From: Magnetococcales bacterium
GTDB taxonomy: Bacteria > Pseudomonadota > Magnetococcia > Magnetococcales > JADFYX01
Reading direction: 5' to 3'
DNA: 64,000 nt
Assembly: GCA_002753565.1 (NCBI GenBank)
Contig: PEAM01000010.1
Coordinates: 62,001 to 126,000, forward strand
Shown: piece by piece, positions 21,886 through 30,746 of the stretch
Position numbering within the stretch: position 1 is the first letter of the stretch
Layout of the letters: the number at the start of each line of letters is the position of its first letter
Position numbers and translations under genes: made by a program
The notes under the pieces: model-generated
Told to the model about the DNA's origin: nothing
Databases searched by the model: none
What the model saw: only the letters and a program-made list of their open reading frames with translations

Positions 21886-23898
21886 TTAAAAGGCGTAGGA
21901 GAGGCCGGTGTATACGGTCAGTGGCGTACCAGACTTAATGTTTCTTTTAGCGGCAGAGAATCTTGAAGCTGGGCTGTAAGAGACATAGGTGGCATATTTT
22001 TTATCAAAAATATTGAGCCCGTGTGCCCAGAAAGACCAGGGCCCTTTGGTATAATTCAGGCGCAGATTGACCAGATCCGGGCGCTCTTCTTTGCCAGCCG
22101 TGTCGGCACTGTTGTCGATGTAGGTGTAGTAACCGGAGAGATGGTCCCACTCCAGCTCCGCTTCAAGATTGTTGATTGGGGTCCAGGTTACTCGGGCATT
22201 GATATGGTGGTTTGGTGATTGAGCGAGATCGTTGCCACTGTAGTCGCTACCGTTATCCACAAAATCAATATATTGGTTTCTGGCATAGGTGTGGGTCAGA
22301 TTAAAACGCAGAGAGTCAACAGGCTGCAGCGCAATGGAACTTTCGACACCCTTAACCCGGACTTTACCGGCATTAACATAGATATTGGCAGGGCCATCAA
22401 CAACCATCTCTTCAATCGTGGTGTGGTATAGAGCCACCTCATAGTTCAGTCGTTTGCTGAACAGCCGTCCACGCAGACCAAATTCATAGTTTTGGGCCTT
22501 TTCCGGGTTCAGATCGGCATTGGTGGTCACGCTGGTGCTGGTAAACAGTTGACTTGAGGTCGGCACAACAAACCCCTCTCCATAGCCAATCCAGAGGCTG
22601 TTGTCGGCATCGATCTCCCATGTGGCGCCGGCCTTGGATGTCAAGTTGCTGAAACGCAGCTCCTTATCCTTGGCAGTCACCCGATCATCAGCATCGTAGT
22701 TTATATTGTCATAACGGGTAGCGACCGTAACCCGCAACTTTTCAACCGGAGAGATCTCAAACTGGACAAAAGGGGAGGTTACCTGGGCGCTGATCTCCCA
22801 GCTGGTCTCGACTCCGGTATGGATGGTTCGACCGAAATAATCCTTGTTATCCGTATTACTATGTTGCAGGTCGGCCCCGGCGATGATGCGAGAGCGGCGG
22901 AAATCAAAATCGTGCTGGTAGGTAGCAACCAGATTGTGATTCAGGAACGTATTTTCGGCAATATCGGCACCATTACGATAGGTGGGGTGGCCTTCATCAT
23001 TTTGAGAGCGAATACTGTAGGAAACCTTCATGTTGGACATGTCGCTCAGTTCACGTTCGTAGGAGGCGGCTGCCGATAGCATCCGCTCATCCTTGTAGCC
23101 TTCTACTTCGCTGGATTGCCCCCAGTCTGAATCAAATTGGGCCTGGGTCAGATAACCGGGGTTTTCCTGAAATTTTTCCAGATATTCGGCCCGGAATGTA
23201 ACCAGAGCGTTGGTACCGATATCCTTCTCAATCTTGCCGCTGATGGCTTTCCGCTCTTTCGCGGTTCTATCCTGCCAACCTTTGTATTCAAGAAAATTAG
23301 TATCGAGAAAATAACCAAAATTATCAAAGGTTCCTGCTGCAGATGCCCCACCTCGGAAGCGATCATGGATGCCAACCTCTCCCCACACCTTATATTCTGG
23401 AGTAAGGGGTGGTTTTCTGGTGATAATGTTGATCACGCCACCCAGAGCATGGCTACCGTAGAGTGCTGAAGCCGGCCCTTTGATGACTTCGACCCGTTCG
23501 ATGTCGGATGTGTTGCTCTCGTCGATAAAGCTATTGGTACCACCACCAAAATTATTGACCGCCATACCGTCGACCAGATTAACCGTGTAGTTTTTCCCTC
23601 CGATGGGAATTCTCAAGTTGCGAGTCAGACTATTACCGGGAATACGACGCAACAGCTCCTGCTCGGAGTCGGTAAATTTGGTGATCTCCAGCTCTTTGCC
23701 ATCAATAATATCAATGGTAACCGGGGTCTCCCTGACTTTTTCTGCAACCCGTGATGCCGTAACAGAAACAGCATCCAACGAATGAACCTTTTCTGGTTTT
23801 TGGGAGTCTTCAGAAACGTTTTCTGCCAGGGCTGATAGTGGGGTCAATGTCGCCAATGTTACCAATGTCAGGATTGTTGGTCTTTTCTTGTTATTCAT
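21886..23898 (-). CDS. TonB-dependent outer-membrane receptor
   Basis: The 670-residue protein has a signal peptide (ILTLVTLATLTPLSALA), a plug domain with DAVSVTASRVAEKVRETPV (TonB-box region) and VEVIKGPASALYGSHALGGVINI, and a beta barrel ending in the terminal aromatic strand TVYTGLSYAF. The length is typical for receptors of iron complexes, cobalamin or other large ligands. It is first in a six-gene minus-strand operon with iron-sulfur redox genes and divergent from a complete TonB2 system, its likely energy source. The ligand is unknown. Confidence 0.93.
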   Translation of the reverse strand: MNNKKRPTILTLVTLATLTPLSALAENVSEDSQKPEKVHSLDAVSVTASRVAEKVRETPVTIDIIDGKELEITKFTDSEQELLRRIPGNSLTRNLRIPIGGKNYTVNLVDGMAVNNFGGGTNSFIDESNTSDIERVEVIKGPASALYGSHALGGVINIITRKPPLTPEYKVWGEVGIHDRFRGGASAAGTFDNFGYFLDTNFLEYKGWQDRTAKERKAISGKIEKDIGTNALVTFRAEYLEKFQENPGYLTQAQFDSDWGQSSEVEGYKDERMLSAAASYERELSDMSNMKVSYSIRSQNDEGHPTYRNGADIAENTFLNHNLVATYQHDFDFRRSRIIAGADLQHSNTDNKDYFGRTIHTGVETSWEISAQVTSPFVQFEISPVEKLRVTVATRYDNINYDADDRVTAKDKELRFSNLTSKAGATWEIDADNSLWIGYGEGFVVPTSSQLFTSTSVTTNADLNPEKAQNYEFGLRGRLFSKRLNYEVALYHTTIEEMVVDGPANIYVNAGKVRVKGVESSIALQPVDSLRFNLTHTYARNQYIDFVDNGSDYSGNDLAQSPNHHINARVTWTPINNLEAELEWDHLSGYYTYIDNSADTAGKEERPDLVNLRLNYTKGPWSFWAHGLNIFDKKYATYVSYSPASRFSAAKRNIKSGTPLTVYTGLSYAF

Positions 23899-24044
23899 TT
23901 AAAAGCCTCTTTAAAAGTAGTTTGTCCCTCTATTTCGTCGCATTTTTAGTAACTACTTCCTTCAGCAATGGTTGGACCATAATTAAAAAATATTTAATTA
24001 CAGTTAGTTATACATATTTTTCATTACACCAAAGCCTAATTTTT

Positions 24045-24121
24045 GGTCAAATAACTCAGTTAATGGGTCATTTGACCTGACATTGCTGTGGTTCTGTTTA
24101 GCAACCTATTGATTATAGGTT
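24045..24121. promoter_or_regulatory. Operator-like inverted repeats between the receptor and TonB2 operons
   Basis: The 291-base divergent intergenic region holds two clear symmetric elements. GGTCAAAT (24045-24052) is inverted as ATTTGACC (24070-24077), and the second arm is also part of a compact GGTCA-TT-TGACC palindrome (24066-24077). Further on, AACCTAT (24103-24109) and ATAGGTT (24115-24121) form a 7-5-7 inverted repeat that runs into TATAAT (24121-24126), a possible -10 box for the plus-strand operon. They look like regulator sites able to control both operons. The regulator is not known, and no clear Fur box was found. Confidence 0.5.
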
Positions 24122-24189
24122 ATAATTTTATTGGCAAGCCCTTTGCTAAACCCATGCTAGGTTGATCTCTTTAAAAGGAAGGAGTCAGG

Positions 24190-24999
24190 TTGAGCATTAG
24201 AAGATATTCACCAGTCAGACAGACCGTTGGAGTTGTTGTCGGCTTGGTTTGTTTGGGGCTTGTCGTTGGGGAGAATAATCCTGCCTATGGTGGTGAGGAT
24301 GCCCTATCCCGTTCGTTGGAAATCAGTGCGCAAAACAGCCGTAAGGCGCGTCGTTCCCAGATTCATATTGACCACCTGGATGATGAAACCCGCATGATGC
24401 TGGAAGAGTACCGGAAGATAAATCGGGCGTTGGATTCTCTGAAAATATATAACGATCAATTAGCGCGCATGCTTGTCTCTCAGAAACAGGAGATATCCTC
24501 CATTGGCAAGCAGTTGGACGATATTGAGGTCACACAACGGGAAATTGTTCCGCTCATTATCCGTATGGTCGAGTGGCTGGCAGAGTTGGTCGAACTGGAC
24601 CACCCTTTTCTACCAGAGGAGCGGCAGGGCCGGGTCCATTTGATGCGCTCCATGCTTGACCGGGCGGATGTCAGTACCGGAGAAAAATATCGCCGGGTGT
24701 TGGAGGCCTATCAGGTTGAGACCGAGTATGCCCGGACCATTGAGTCCTACCAGGGCGAGCTGCTTGATAATGGTGAGAGTCGAAGCGTGGTTTTTTTGCG
24801 GATGGGTCGAATTGAACTCTATTATCAAACGTTGGACGAGAGCGAAAGTGGTTGGTGGGATCGGGTTAACAATCGCTGGCAAGTGTTACCTGAGCGTTTT
24901 AACAAACCCATAAGCCATGGTCTTCGTCTGGCCCGCAAACAAGCGGTTCCAGCCCTTTTAAGGTTGCCCATACATGCACCAAAGGAAGGTGGGTCATGA
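24190..24999 (+). CDS. DUF3450 protein of the TonB2 system
   Basis: The 269-residue exported protein starts at TTG behind AAGGAAGGAG. After the signal peptide comes a long coiled coil (about residues 40-110, with SLKIYNDQLARMLVSQKQEISSI split by Ser/Gly) and a helical C-terminal half ending near SHGLRLARKQ. DUF3450 proteins are the first gene of TonB2/TtpC operons in Vibrio-like bacteria and support the transducer in the periplasm. The stop overlaps the next start (ATGA). Confidence 0.82.
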   Translation: MSIRRYSPVRQTVGVVVGLVCLGLVVGENNPAYGGEDALSRSLEISAQNSRKARRSQIHIDHLDDETRMMLEEYRKINRALDSLKIYNDQLARMLVSQKQEISSIGKQLDDIEVTQREIVPLIIRMVEWLAELVELDHPFLPEERQGRVHLMRSMLDRADVSTGEKYRRVLEAYQVETEYARTIESYQGELLDNGESRSVVFLRMGRIELYYQTLDESESGWWDRVNNRWQVLPERFNKPISHGLRLARKQAVPALLRLPIHAPKEGGS

Positions 25000-26351
25000 T
25001 CGGGATCTGCCTGAAAAATTCAGCCTTGACTCTTCTCATCCTACTGTTTTGCCCACTGTCTGCGTTGGCCCAACCCGTTGATAGTCTCTACAAGTTACAG
25101 CAAAGAATGGAGGAGACCAGAAAGCGAGAGAGTGCCATTCGTACAGAACGTGAACAGGGTTTTATTGCCGTCCATGCCGACAGAAAACGGTTGCTGAAGG
25201 AGATGCGGCAACGGCTTGCAGATGAACAAAAACGTAGTGAAACATTGAGGAAATCTTTTGCAGAAAATGAGGCATCTCTGGTCTCCTTGGAGAGAGAGCT
25301 ACACCAGAGCAGCGGTGATTTGGGGGAGGTGTTCGGTACCGTGCGGCGGACAGCGAAGGATCTGGTCGCTCCTGTTTCCGAATCAATGGTCTCGGCTCAC
25401 TATCCTGATCGTGTTCGCTGGCTGACAGAGTTGGGAGAACGAAAAAAACTGCCAGATATGAGTGAGCTGACCCAATTGTGGCATTTGATGCAGCAGGAGA
25501 TTATTCAATCAGGACAGGTGGTTGGTTTTCCAGCCAGAGTGGTCGGTGTCGATGGTGTGGCTCGCCAACAAAAGGTAATCAGAGCTGGTCTCTTTACTGC
25601 AGTCTCTCAAGGTCACTATCTGCACTACAGGTCGGAGAGTTCTCTGTTCACCATCCTCTCCCGACAACCATCCGCTACCGACCGAGCTCTGGCAGCAGAG
25701 CTTGGGGAGACAAAGGATGGTTTTGCCGAGATGGTGTTGGACCCAACTCGTGGTGTTCTACTGGAAATGTTGGTTGAAATTCCCAATCATCTGGAGCGGA
25801 TTAAACAGGGCGGTGTTGTTGGCTATGCCATTCTGGTTTTGGGGCTGGTTGGCCTGATTCTTGGCCTGTGGCGACTGTTTTACCTAACCTTTGTGGGGCG
25901 GAAAATATTCAAACAGTTGAAAAACCCTGCGGTACCATCGGCAACCAATCCTTTAGGACGAATCCTTGCGGTGGCAAAAGAGAAATCCAGAAACAACCTG
26001 AAAAATGTTGAAATGTTGATTGATGAAGCCATCCTTTTGGAGATACCGGCTCTGACACGGGGTGAGCGCCTGATGAAGCTGTTGGCTGCCATCGCACCGC
26101 TTCTCGGCCTGCTGGGAACGGTGATCGGCATGATTGTAACCTTCCAGGCCATCAGCCTGTTTGGAACCGGCGACCCCAAGCTGATGGCTGGCGGTATCTC
26201 ACAAGCATTGGTCACCACCACCTTGGGGTTGATCGTGGCTGTTCCTCTCCTGTTTCTGCATACCTTGGTGGTGTCACGCAGCCGGGCATTGGTCAGAATC
26301 CTGGAGCAACAATCTGCCGGCCTTATCGCCATGGTCTGGGAAAAAGCCTGA
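24996..26351 (+). CDS. ttpC: TtpC, MotA/TolQ/ExbB-type channel with periplasmic extension
   Basis: The 451-residue protein has a signal peptide, an N-terminal coiled coil of about 100 residues (RMEETRKRESAIRTEREQ and on) and a C-terminal ExbB-like proton channel with three membrane helices. GLLGTVIGMIVTFQAISLFGTGD carries the conserved TolQ-family motif in the final helices, split here as GLLGTVIGMIVTF and QAISLFGTGD. TtpC is the extra component needed by TonB2 systems of marine gammaproteobacteria. It sits between the DUF3450 gene and a second, short ExbB. Confidence 0.87.
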   Translation: MIGICLKNSALTLLILLFCPLSALAQPVDSLYKLQQRMEETRKRESAIRTEREQGFIAVHADRKRLLKEMRQRLADEQKRSETLRKSFAENEASLVSLERELHQSSGDLGEVFGTVRRTAKDLVAPVSESMVSAHYPDRVRWLTELGERKKLPDMSELTQLWHLMQQEIIQSGQVVGFPARVVGVDGVARQQKVIRAGLFTAVSQGHYLHYRSESSLFTILSRQPSATDRALAAELGETKDGFAEMVLDPTRGVLLEMLVEIPNHLERIKQGGVVGYAILVLGLVGLILGLWRLFYLTFVGRKIFKQLKNPAVPSATNPLGRILAVAKEKSRNNLKNVEMLIDEAILLEIPALTRGERLMKLLAAIAPLLGLLGTVIGMIVTFQAISLFGTGDPKLMAGGISQALVTTTLGLIVAVPLLFLHTLVVSRSRALVRILEQQSAGLIAMVWEKA

Positions 26352-26867
26352 ATGCTAGATCTACTTGCAGAGGTTCGGTTTTTTTTGGATAGCGGTGGTC
26401 CGGTACTCTGGGCCATCGGCTTGTTGTCTAGCTTGATGACGGCTTTGATCATCGAACGCTACTGGTTTTTTCGTCACCATAGCCAATGCCACGTTACCGC
26501 TATGGTGGTGCAGTGGAATGAACGCCAGGATCGTGGCTCCTGGACGGCTCTGCGTATTCGGGATGCTCTGATTGCTGACGTAGCGGCTAATCTTTCAAAA
26601 AACCTGGCTGTTATCAAGGTGTTGGTCAAGTTATGCCCACTTTTTGGCCTGCTCGGTACCGTCACCGGGATGATCTCGGTATTTGACGTGATTGCCCTGT
26701 TTGGAACCGGCAACCCTCGAACCATGGCTACGGGAATATCCCATGCCACCATTCCCACCATGGCTGGGATGATGATCATGCTGCCCGGTCTCTATTTTTG
26801 CCATGGGCTGCATCAGGAGATGAACCGTCGTATCGAACAGATCTCCCATCAACTTACTATCAATTAG
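26352..26867 (+). CDS. exbB2: ExbB2 proton channel
   Basis: This 171-residue inner-membrane protein of the MotA/TolQ/ExbB family starts one base after the ttpC stop. It has three membrane helices and the motif GLLGTVTGMISVFDVIALFG, parallel to that of TtpC. With ExbD it forms the channel that converts proton motive force to TonB motion. Length and position match ExbB2. Confidence 0.9.
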   Translation: MLDLLAEVRFFLDSGGPVLWAIGLLSSLMTALIIERYWFFRHHSQCHVTAMVVQWNERQDRGSWTALRIRDALIADVAANLSKNLAVIKVLVKLCPLFGLLGTVTGMISVFDVIALFGTGNPRTMATGISHATIPTMAGMMIMLPGLYFCHGLHQEMNRRIEQISHQLTIN

Positions 26868-26877
26868 GGCTATCACC

Positions 26878-27291
26878 ATGCGTCGCCATCTTTTGGATTC
26901 CAGTGATAACGGTGAGTCAGAGATTGATTTGACTCCCATGCTTGACGTGGTTTTTATCATGTTGATTTTTTTCGTGGTCACCACTTCGTTTGTCAAAGAG
27001 TCCGGTATTGATGTCAATCGACCCAGCGCCAAAACCGCACAAAAGCAGGAGCAGGGTAATATTCTGCTGGCAATTCGCCCTGATGGTGAGATCTGGATAG
27101 ATGGTCGAACCGTAGATATTCGCACTATTCGTAGCCATATCGAACGGCTTCGTATCGAAAATCCGGAAGGAGAAGTGGTGATACAGGGTGATCGTCTGGC
27201 TCAAATTGGTCGGTTGGTTACGGTTATGGATCAAGTGCGGCTTGCCGGTATTACCACTATTTCCATTGCGGCTGAACAGGGAAGCAACTAG
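26878..27291 (+). CDS. exbD2: ExbD2 biopolymer transport protein
   Basis: The 137-residue protein has one N-terminal membrane helix and a periplasmic domain. The channel motif with the essential proton-carrying aspartate is visible in EIDLTPMLDVVFIMLIFFVV (the Asp of PMLDV). It follows exbB2 by 10 bases and abuts tonB2 (next start one base after the stop). It pairs with ExbB2. Confidence 0.93.
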   Translation: MRRHLLDSSDNGESEIDLTPMLDVVFIMLIFFVVTTSFVKESGIDVNRPSAKTAQKQEQGNILLAIRPDGEIWIDGRTVDIRTIRSHIERLRIENPEGEVVIQGDRLAQIGRLVTVMDQVRLAGITTISIAAEQGSN

Positions 27292-27957
27292 ATGTTGGCT
27301 GACTCTGCGACGACCAGTCATCTGTTTCGTCTTTTGATGGCCGGGATCATTGGTTTGGTTGCTACTTTCTGCCTGTTGTGGATGATGCAGCAGATGGTAA
27401 CCGGAGAGAGAGACCAATCCATGCATAACCGGCAGAGGCCGGTCATTCAGTTTGTCCGCCTAAAAAAAAGCCCCCAAACCCAGTTCAAAAACCGTACTCC
27501 TCCACCAGATCTTCCCCCATTGTCAGACCCACCGCCACCTACAGTGCCGCGCCTGATGATGAGCAAAAATACCCTGACAGCACCCATCCCGGATTTGGAT
27601 ATCTACAGGCCTCAAACAGCTTTTTCTTTTGACTCACCGTTCCTGGGGCCTGTTATGTCAGATCCTGTTTTTGCCGGTCCAATCGACAGGGATTTTATTC
27701 CCCTGGCCCGAATACCGCCACACTATCCCTATAGAGCGCTGCGCCGGGGAATTGAAGGGTGGGTAAAGGTCTCCTTTCTGATTACTGAACAGGGTAAGGT
27801 TGACAATTTGGTTTTAGTTGATTCCAACCCACCAAAGTTGTTTGATCAAGCCGCATTGAAGGCTGTCTTGCGCTGGACATTCAAGCCCCGTATCCACAAC
27901 GGCAAGCCGGTAGCGACCCGTGCGGAACAAATGGTCAATTTCAAGTTGAAAAAATAA
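27292..27957 (+). CDS. tonB2: TonB2 energy transducer
   Basis: The 221-residue protein has an N-terminal membrane helix (LLMAGIIGLVATFCLLWMM), a proline-rich stretch (RTPPPDLPPLSDPPPPTVP) and a C-terminal TonB domain with IPPHYPYRALRRGIEGWVKV, split here as IPPHYPYRAL and RGIEGWVKVSF, followed by AALKAVLRWTFKP. It spans the periplasm and transmits energy to receptors such as the one encoded divergently. The short form is typical of TonB2 rather than TonB1. Confidence 0.93.
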   Translation: MLADSATTSHLFRLLMAGIIGLVATFCLLWMMQQMVTGERDQSMHNRQRPVIQFVRLKKSPQTQFKNRTPPPDLPPLSDPPPPTVPRLMMSKNTLTAPIPDLDIYRPQTAFSFDSPFLGPVMSDPVFAGPIDRDFIPLARIPPHYPYRALRRGIEGWVKVSFLITEQGKVDNLVLVDSNPPKLFDQAALKAVLRWTFKPRIHNGKPVATRAEQMVNFKLKK

Positions 27958-27959
27958 AC

Positions 27960-29195
27960 ATGAATGTGACACCACTCATGGGACAGCCTGTTGTAGCCAT
28001 ACTCTTTCTGTTGGCTACCTTGACAGGGACAACACCACTCTTGGCTGAGCAGAGACAGGCTCTATCCCGAACCACCCATGAGGCGATGGTCTCCTGTCAT
28101 AAACTATTGAACCTTGGAAAGCATACCGAGGCTATTGCCAGCCTGACAGAGTTGCTCGATAAGAGAGCTGATCAACCTTATGAGCGGGCGGTTATCCTGC
28201 AAAGCCGGGCTCATGCTTATCTGGCTCAGGAAAACCATACAAAAGCTATTGCTGATTTTAAACGAAGTTTGGAGCTAAACATGCTTCCTGACGATGTGCA
28301 GCAACAGCTGAGGTATAACCTGGCTCAGCTATACATGATGACTCAACACTATGAACAGAGCGTCAAACTGCTGAGAACCTGGTTTGAATTTTCCTCAAAA
28401 CCACCCCCTGAAGCCTATGCGCTACTAGGCAGTGCGTATTTTCAGCTTAATCAATACCGGCAGGCGGCTGGAAGGCTTAGAATCGCTATTTCTCAGAGCC
28501 AAACTGCCAAGGAAAACTGGTATCAGGGGCTTCTCTCTGCCCATTATGAGTTGAAGGAGTACGACACTTGCGAGACCATTCTTCAGACCATGTTACACCT
28601 GTTTCCCCATCGTGGGTCTTTATGGCGTCAGCTTGCCGGCCTTTTATTGATGCAGGAAAAATATCAACAAGCCTTACCGGTAATGGAGCTGGCCTATTTG
28701 AGTGATCATCTTGACAAAGAGCATGATCTAATCAACCTTGCCCAACTCTATATTCATCAGGGGATACCCTACAAAGCTGGCAAACTGCTTGAGAAGGAGA
28801 TTCTACGAGGTAGAGTCAAGGAAAGTGGGAAAAACCATCAACTGTTGGCCAATGCCTGGCTGCAAGCACGAGAGAAAGATCGAGGAGTTGTCGTGCTAAA
28901 AAAAGTTTGGGAAAAATCTCACGAACCAAAAGATGGAATACGACTTGCCCGGTTTTATCTGGAAACCAGAAAGTGGGAACAAGCTGAAAGATTGCTCTCA
29001 AATTTACTCAATGATGGCGGGTTGGTTAAGGATACCGTTGGCCAAGCCTGGTTACTGTTGGGTATTGTCCATTTTGAGCTTGGATCGCAGGAAAAATCTC
29101 ATGCTGCTTTTACCCAGGCAGAAAAACAGATCACTACCCGCAAAGAGGCAGGTCAGTGGTTGATATTTCTAAAAGAAATTCAAAGATCGTCGTGA
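27960..29195 (+). CDS. TPR protein of the TonB2 operon
   Basis: The 411-residue exported protein has a signal peptide (VAILFLLATLTGTTPLLA) and a chain of tetratricopeptide repeats from about residue 40 to the end, for example ERAVILQSRAHAYLAQENHT and LEMMAYLSDHL-like units. Each repeat pairs two helices for protein contacts. TPR genes close many TtpC/TonB2 operons and are thought to help complex assembly. It begins two bases after tonB2 and is followed by a strong terminator hairpin. Confidence 0.8.
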   Translation: MNVTPLMGQPVVAILFLLATLTGTTPLLAEQRQALSRTTHEAMVSCHKLLNLGKHTEAIASLTELLDKRADQPYERAVILQSRAHAYLAQENHTKAIADFKRSLELNMLPDDVQQQLRYNLAQLYMMTQHYEQSVKLLRTWFEFSSKPPPEAYALLGSAYFQLNQYRQAAGRLRIAISQSQTAKENWYQGLLSAHYELKEYDTCETILQTMLHLFPHRGSLWRQLAGLLLMQEKYQQALPVMELAYLSDHLDKEHDLINLAQLYIHQGIPYKAGKLLEKEILRGRVKESGKNHQLLANAWLQAREKDRGVVVLKKVWEKSHEPKDGIRLARFYLETRKWEQAERLLSNLLNDGGLVKDTVGQAWLLLGIVHFELGSQEKSHAAFTQAEKQITTRKEAGQWLIFLKEIQRSS

Positions 29196-29232
29196 GCAGG
29201 CATGATCAGGTCACTATTAACTGAAGATTATG

Positions 29233-29265
29233 CGTGTGAATCGGTATCCAATGCCGATTCACACG
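29233..29265. terminator. Terminator hairpin after the TonB2 operon
   Basis: A perfect 12-base stem (CGTGTGAATCGG and CCGATTCACACG) with a 9-base loop lies between two convergent genes. It is followed on the plus strand by TTAAAAAAC and sits directly beside the stop of the minus-strand gene at 29266, so it can serve both directions. Confidence 0.8.
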
Positions 29266-30144
29266 TTAAAAAACTTTCGAGATTTTGAATCGAATCAAAT
29301 CGTAGGAGATCCCACTACGTACCTTGAGGGCATGCTGATAACGCAGACCCGATTCCCATCCCGGCGCAAAATGCCAATCCACTGCCGTTTGCAAGGCATG
29401 GTCAGAACGGGAATTGTTTTGAGGGACGTCATCGATACTGGTCTCCCCGCCACCATGGAAAAAAAAGCTTAATGACCCCTCCCATTCCGAGCTGAAATCA
29501 TGGCTGACATGGCTTTCAAAGGCGAGGAGGGGCTCGCGGCTCAACCTCCTGTTGGCAGGGGTATATTCATCGTTGTCGGAAAAGAGGCTGACGGAGCCGG
29601 CTACTTCCCAAAAGGTCCGTGGGTCGGACCGGTAGGTGAGATTGAGTTCGGGCTTGGTCGCCCAGCGATTTGCCCCGATATTCAACAGGCGGCTCGAATC
29701 ATATTCACCCAGGGGAATCGTCAGCCAATTGGAAAGGCCGATGCGCCACACCCCGGCCTTATCCAGAACGTGAGAAGTGCCAAGAACCAGTATGGGGTCA
29801 ATGGGACCCTGTGCTCGAAGCTTGTCGTTTGCTCCCGGTGGTCGGTAGGAGGCGGAACCATACCCGATAATGGGTATGATGGCGGTGTTCCATGTCCCCA
29901 GTTTGCCATAACGCGCATATTTGAAGATGAGCAGTTCAGAACGATAATCGGTGTTTGAGGAAATCTCGGCCCCGTTGACATAGAGGGAGTCTCCGGATTG
30001 TATCTCGAAGCTGGAGAACAGAACCTGTTTCCCCGGTGGGGCCGGAAGATAATCTCGAGGGGCATTATCACTAAATCCCACTGATGGAAAAAGAACAAGG
30101 CAACAGGAGACAAAATAGGGCAAATGCATTTTTATCGCTGACAT
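29266..30144 (-). CDS. Outer-membrane channel-like protein (phenol MetA family type)
   Basis: I start the gene at ATG 30144, which follows AGGAG by six bases; the frame is open for 38 more codons upstream without a ribosome site. The 292-residue product has a signal peptide (LPYFVSCCLVLFPSVGFS) and alternating beta-strand segments ending with an aromatic residue (ISYDLIRFKISKVF). It resembles the MetA-pathway outer-membrane family seen in degradation and efflux loci. It is a single gene, and no substrate can be deduced. Confidence 0.65.
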   Translation of the reverse strand: MSAIKMHLPYFVSCCLVLFPSVGFSDNAPRDYLPAPPGKQVLFSSFEIQSGDSLYVNGAEISSNTDYRSELLIFKYARYGKLGTWNTAIIPIIGYGSASYRPPGANDKLRAQGPIDPILVLGTSHVLDKAGVWRIGLSNWLTIPLGEYDSSRLLNIGANRWATKPELNLTYRSDPRTFWEVAGSVSLFSDNDEYTPANRRLSREPLLAFESHVSHDFSSEWEGSLSFFFHGGGETSIDDVPQNNSRSDHALQTAVDWHFAPGWESGLRYQHALKVRSGISYDLIRFKISKVF

Positions 30145-30746
30145 GACAGCTCCTGATGGCCGATTGACCAGAGAGACAGTTAGGTGAAATGCAAATAATC
30201 TGCTGCCAATGGTGGAAACCTCTCCCTGTTTTGTCAAGTTGCCATGGTGAGAAAGCAATTAAAGCATGCTTTGTCAGTATTATTATATGGTAAATCAGTT
30301 TTTTTTCGTCTGCAGCCATGTTTTTCCACAATAATTGTAGCCAAAAGTAACCAATCCAGCAGAATGGTGATAAAAAGGGGAACCAATTTCGCCCTATTTT
30401 CGGCGGACCATTCTCTTCGCTCAGTCGCGCTAAAAACATGCAATCTTCACTCTTGAACAGCTAAGGGGTAGGAGGAAAAGTCCGATCTTGGAAAAAATAC
30501 ACGAAAGCGTACCGGAATAAGAGTGCGAGAGCGCCCCGCGCCGAGCTTGTTACAAATCTTTTGGGCTTTAAATACACTGATTTTTAAGAAAATATTAATG
30601 ATATGGCTAAACTGCACCGGACACACAATTGTAAATAGACAGGATGAATGTAAAGAGGAATGTCAGTGATATTACATGATTATTAAGTAAAAAAATTCAT
30701 TGTCTGGTTAGGCGTGTGGTATAAGGTGAGGCAAAAGGAGTAAGTC
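30145..30746. other. Non-coding stretch (602 bases), AT-rich
   Basis: No credible gene is seen on either strand. The region must hold the promoters for the divergent outer-membrane gene and the solute-binding protein. AAAGGAG lies just before the start at 30747. I found no convincing promoter pair, hairpin or repeat, apart from short AT runs. Confidence 0.5.

Noticed and set aside
23899-24189. A Fur box controlling the receptor operon
   Set aside because: The region is AT-rich, but no stretch matches the 19-base GATAATGAT-type inverted consensus well; the palindromes seen have other sequences.
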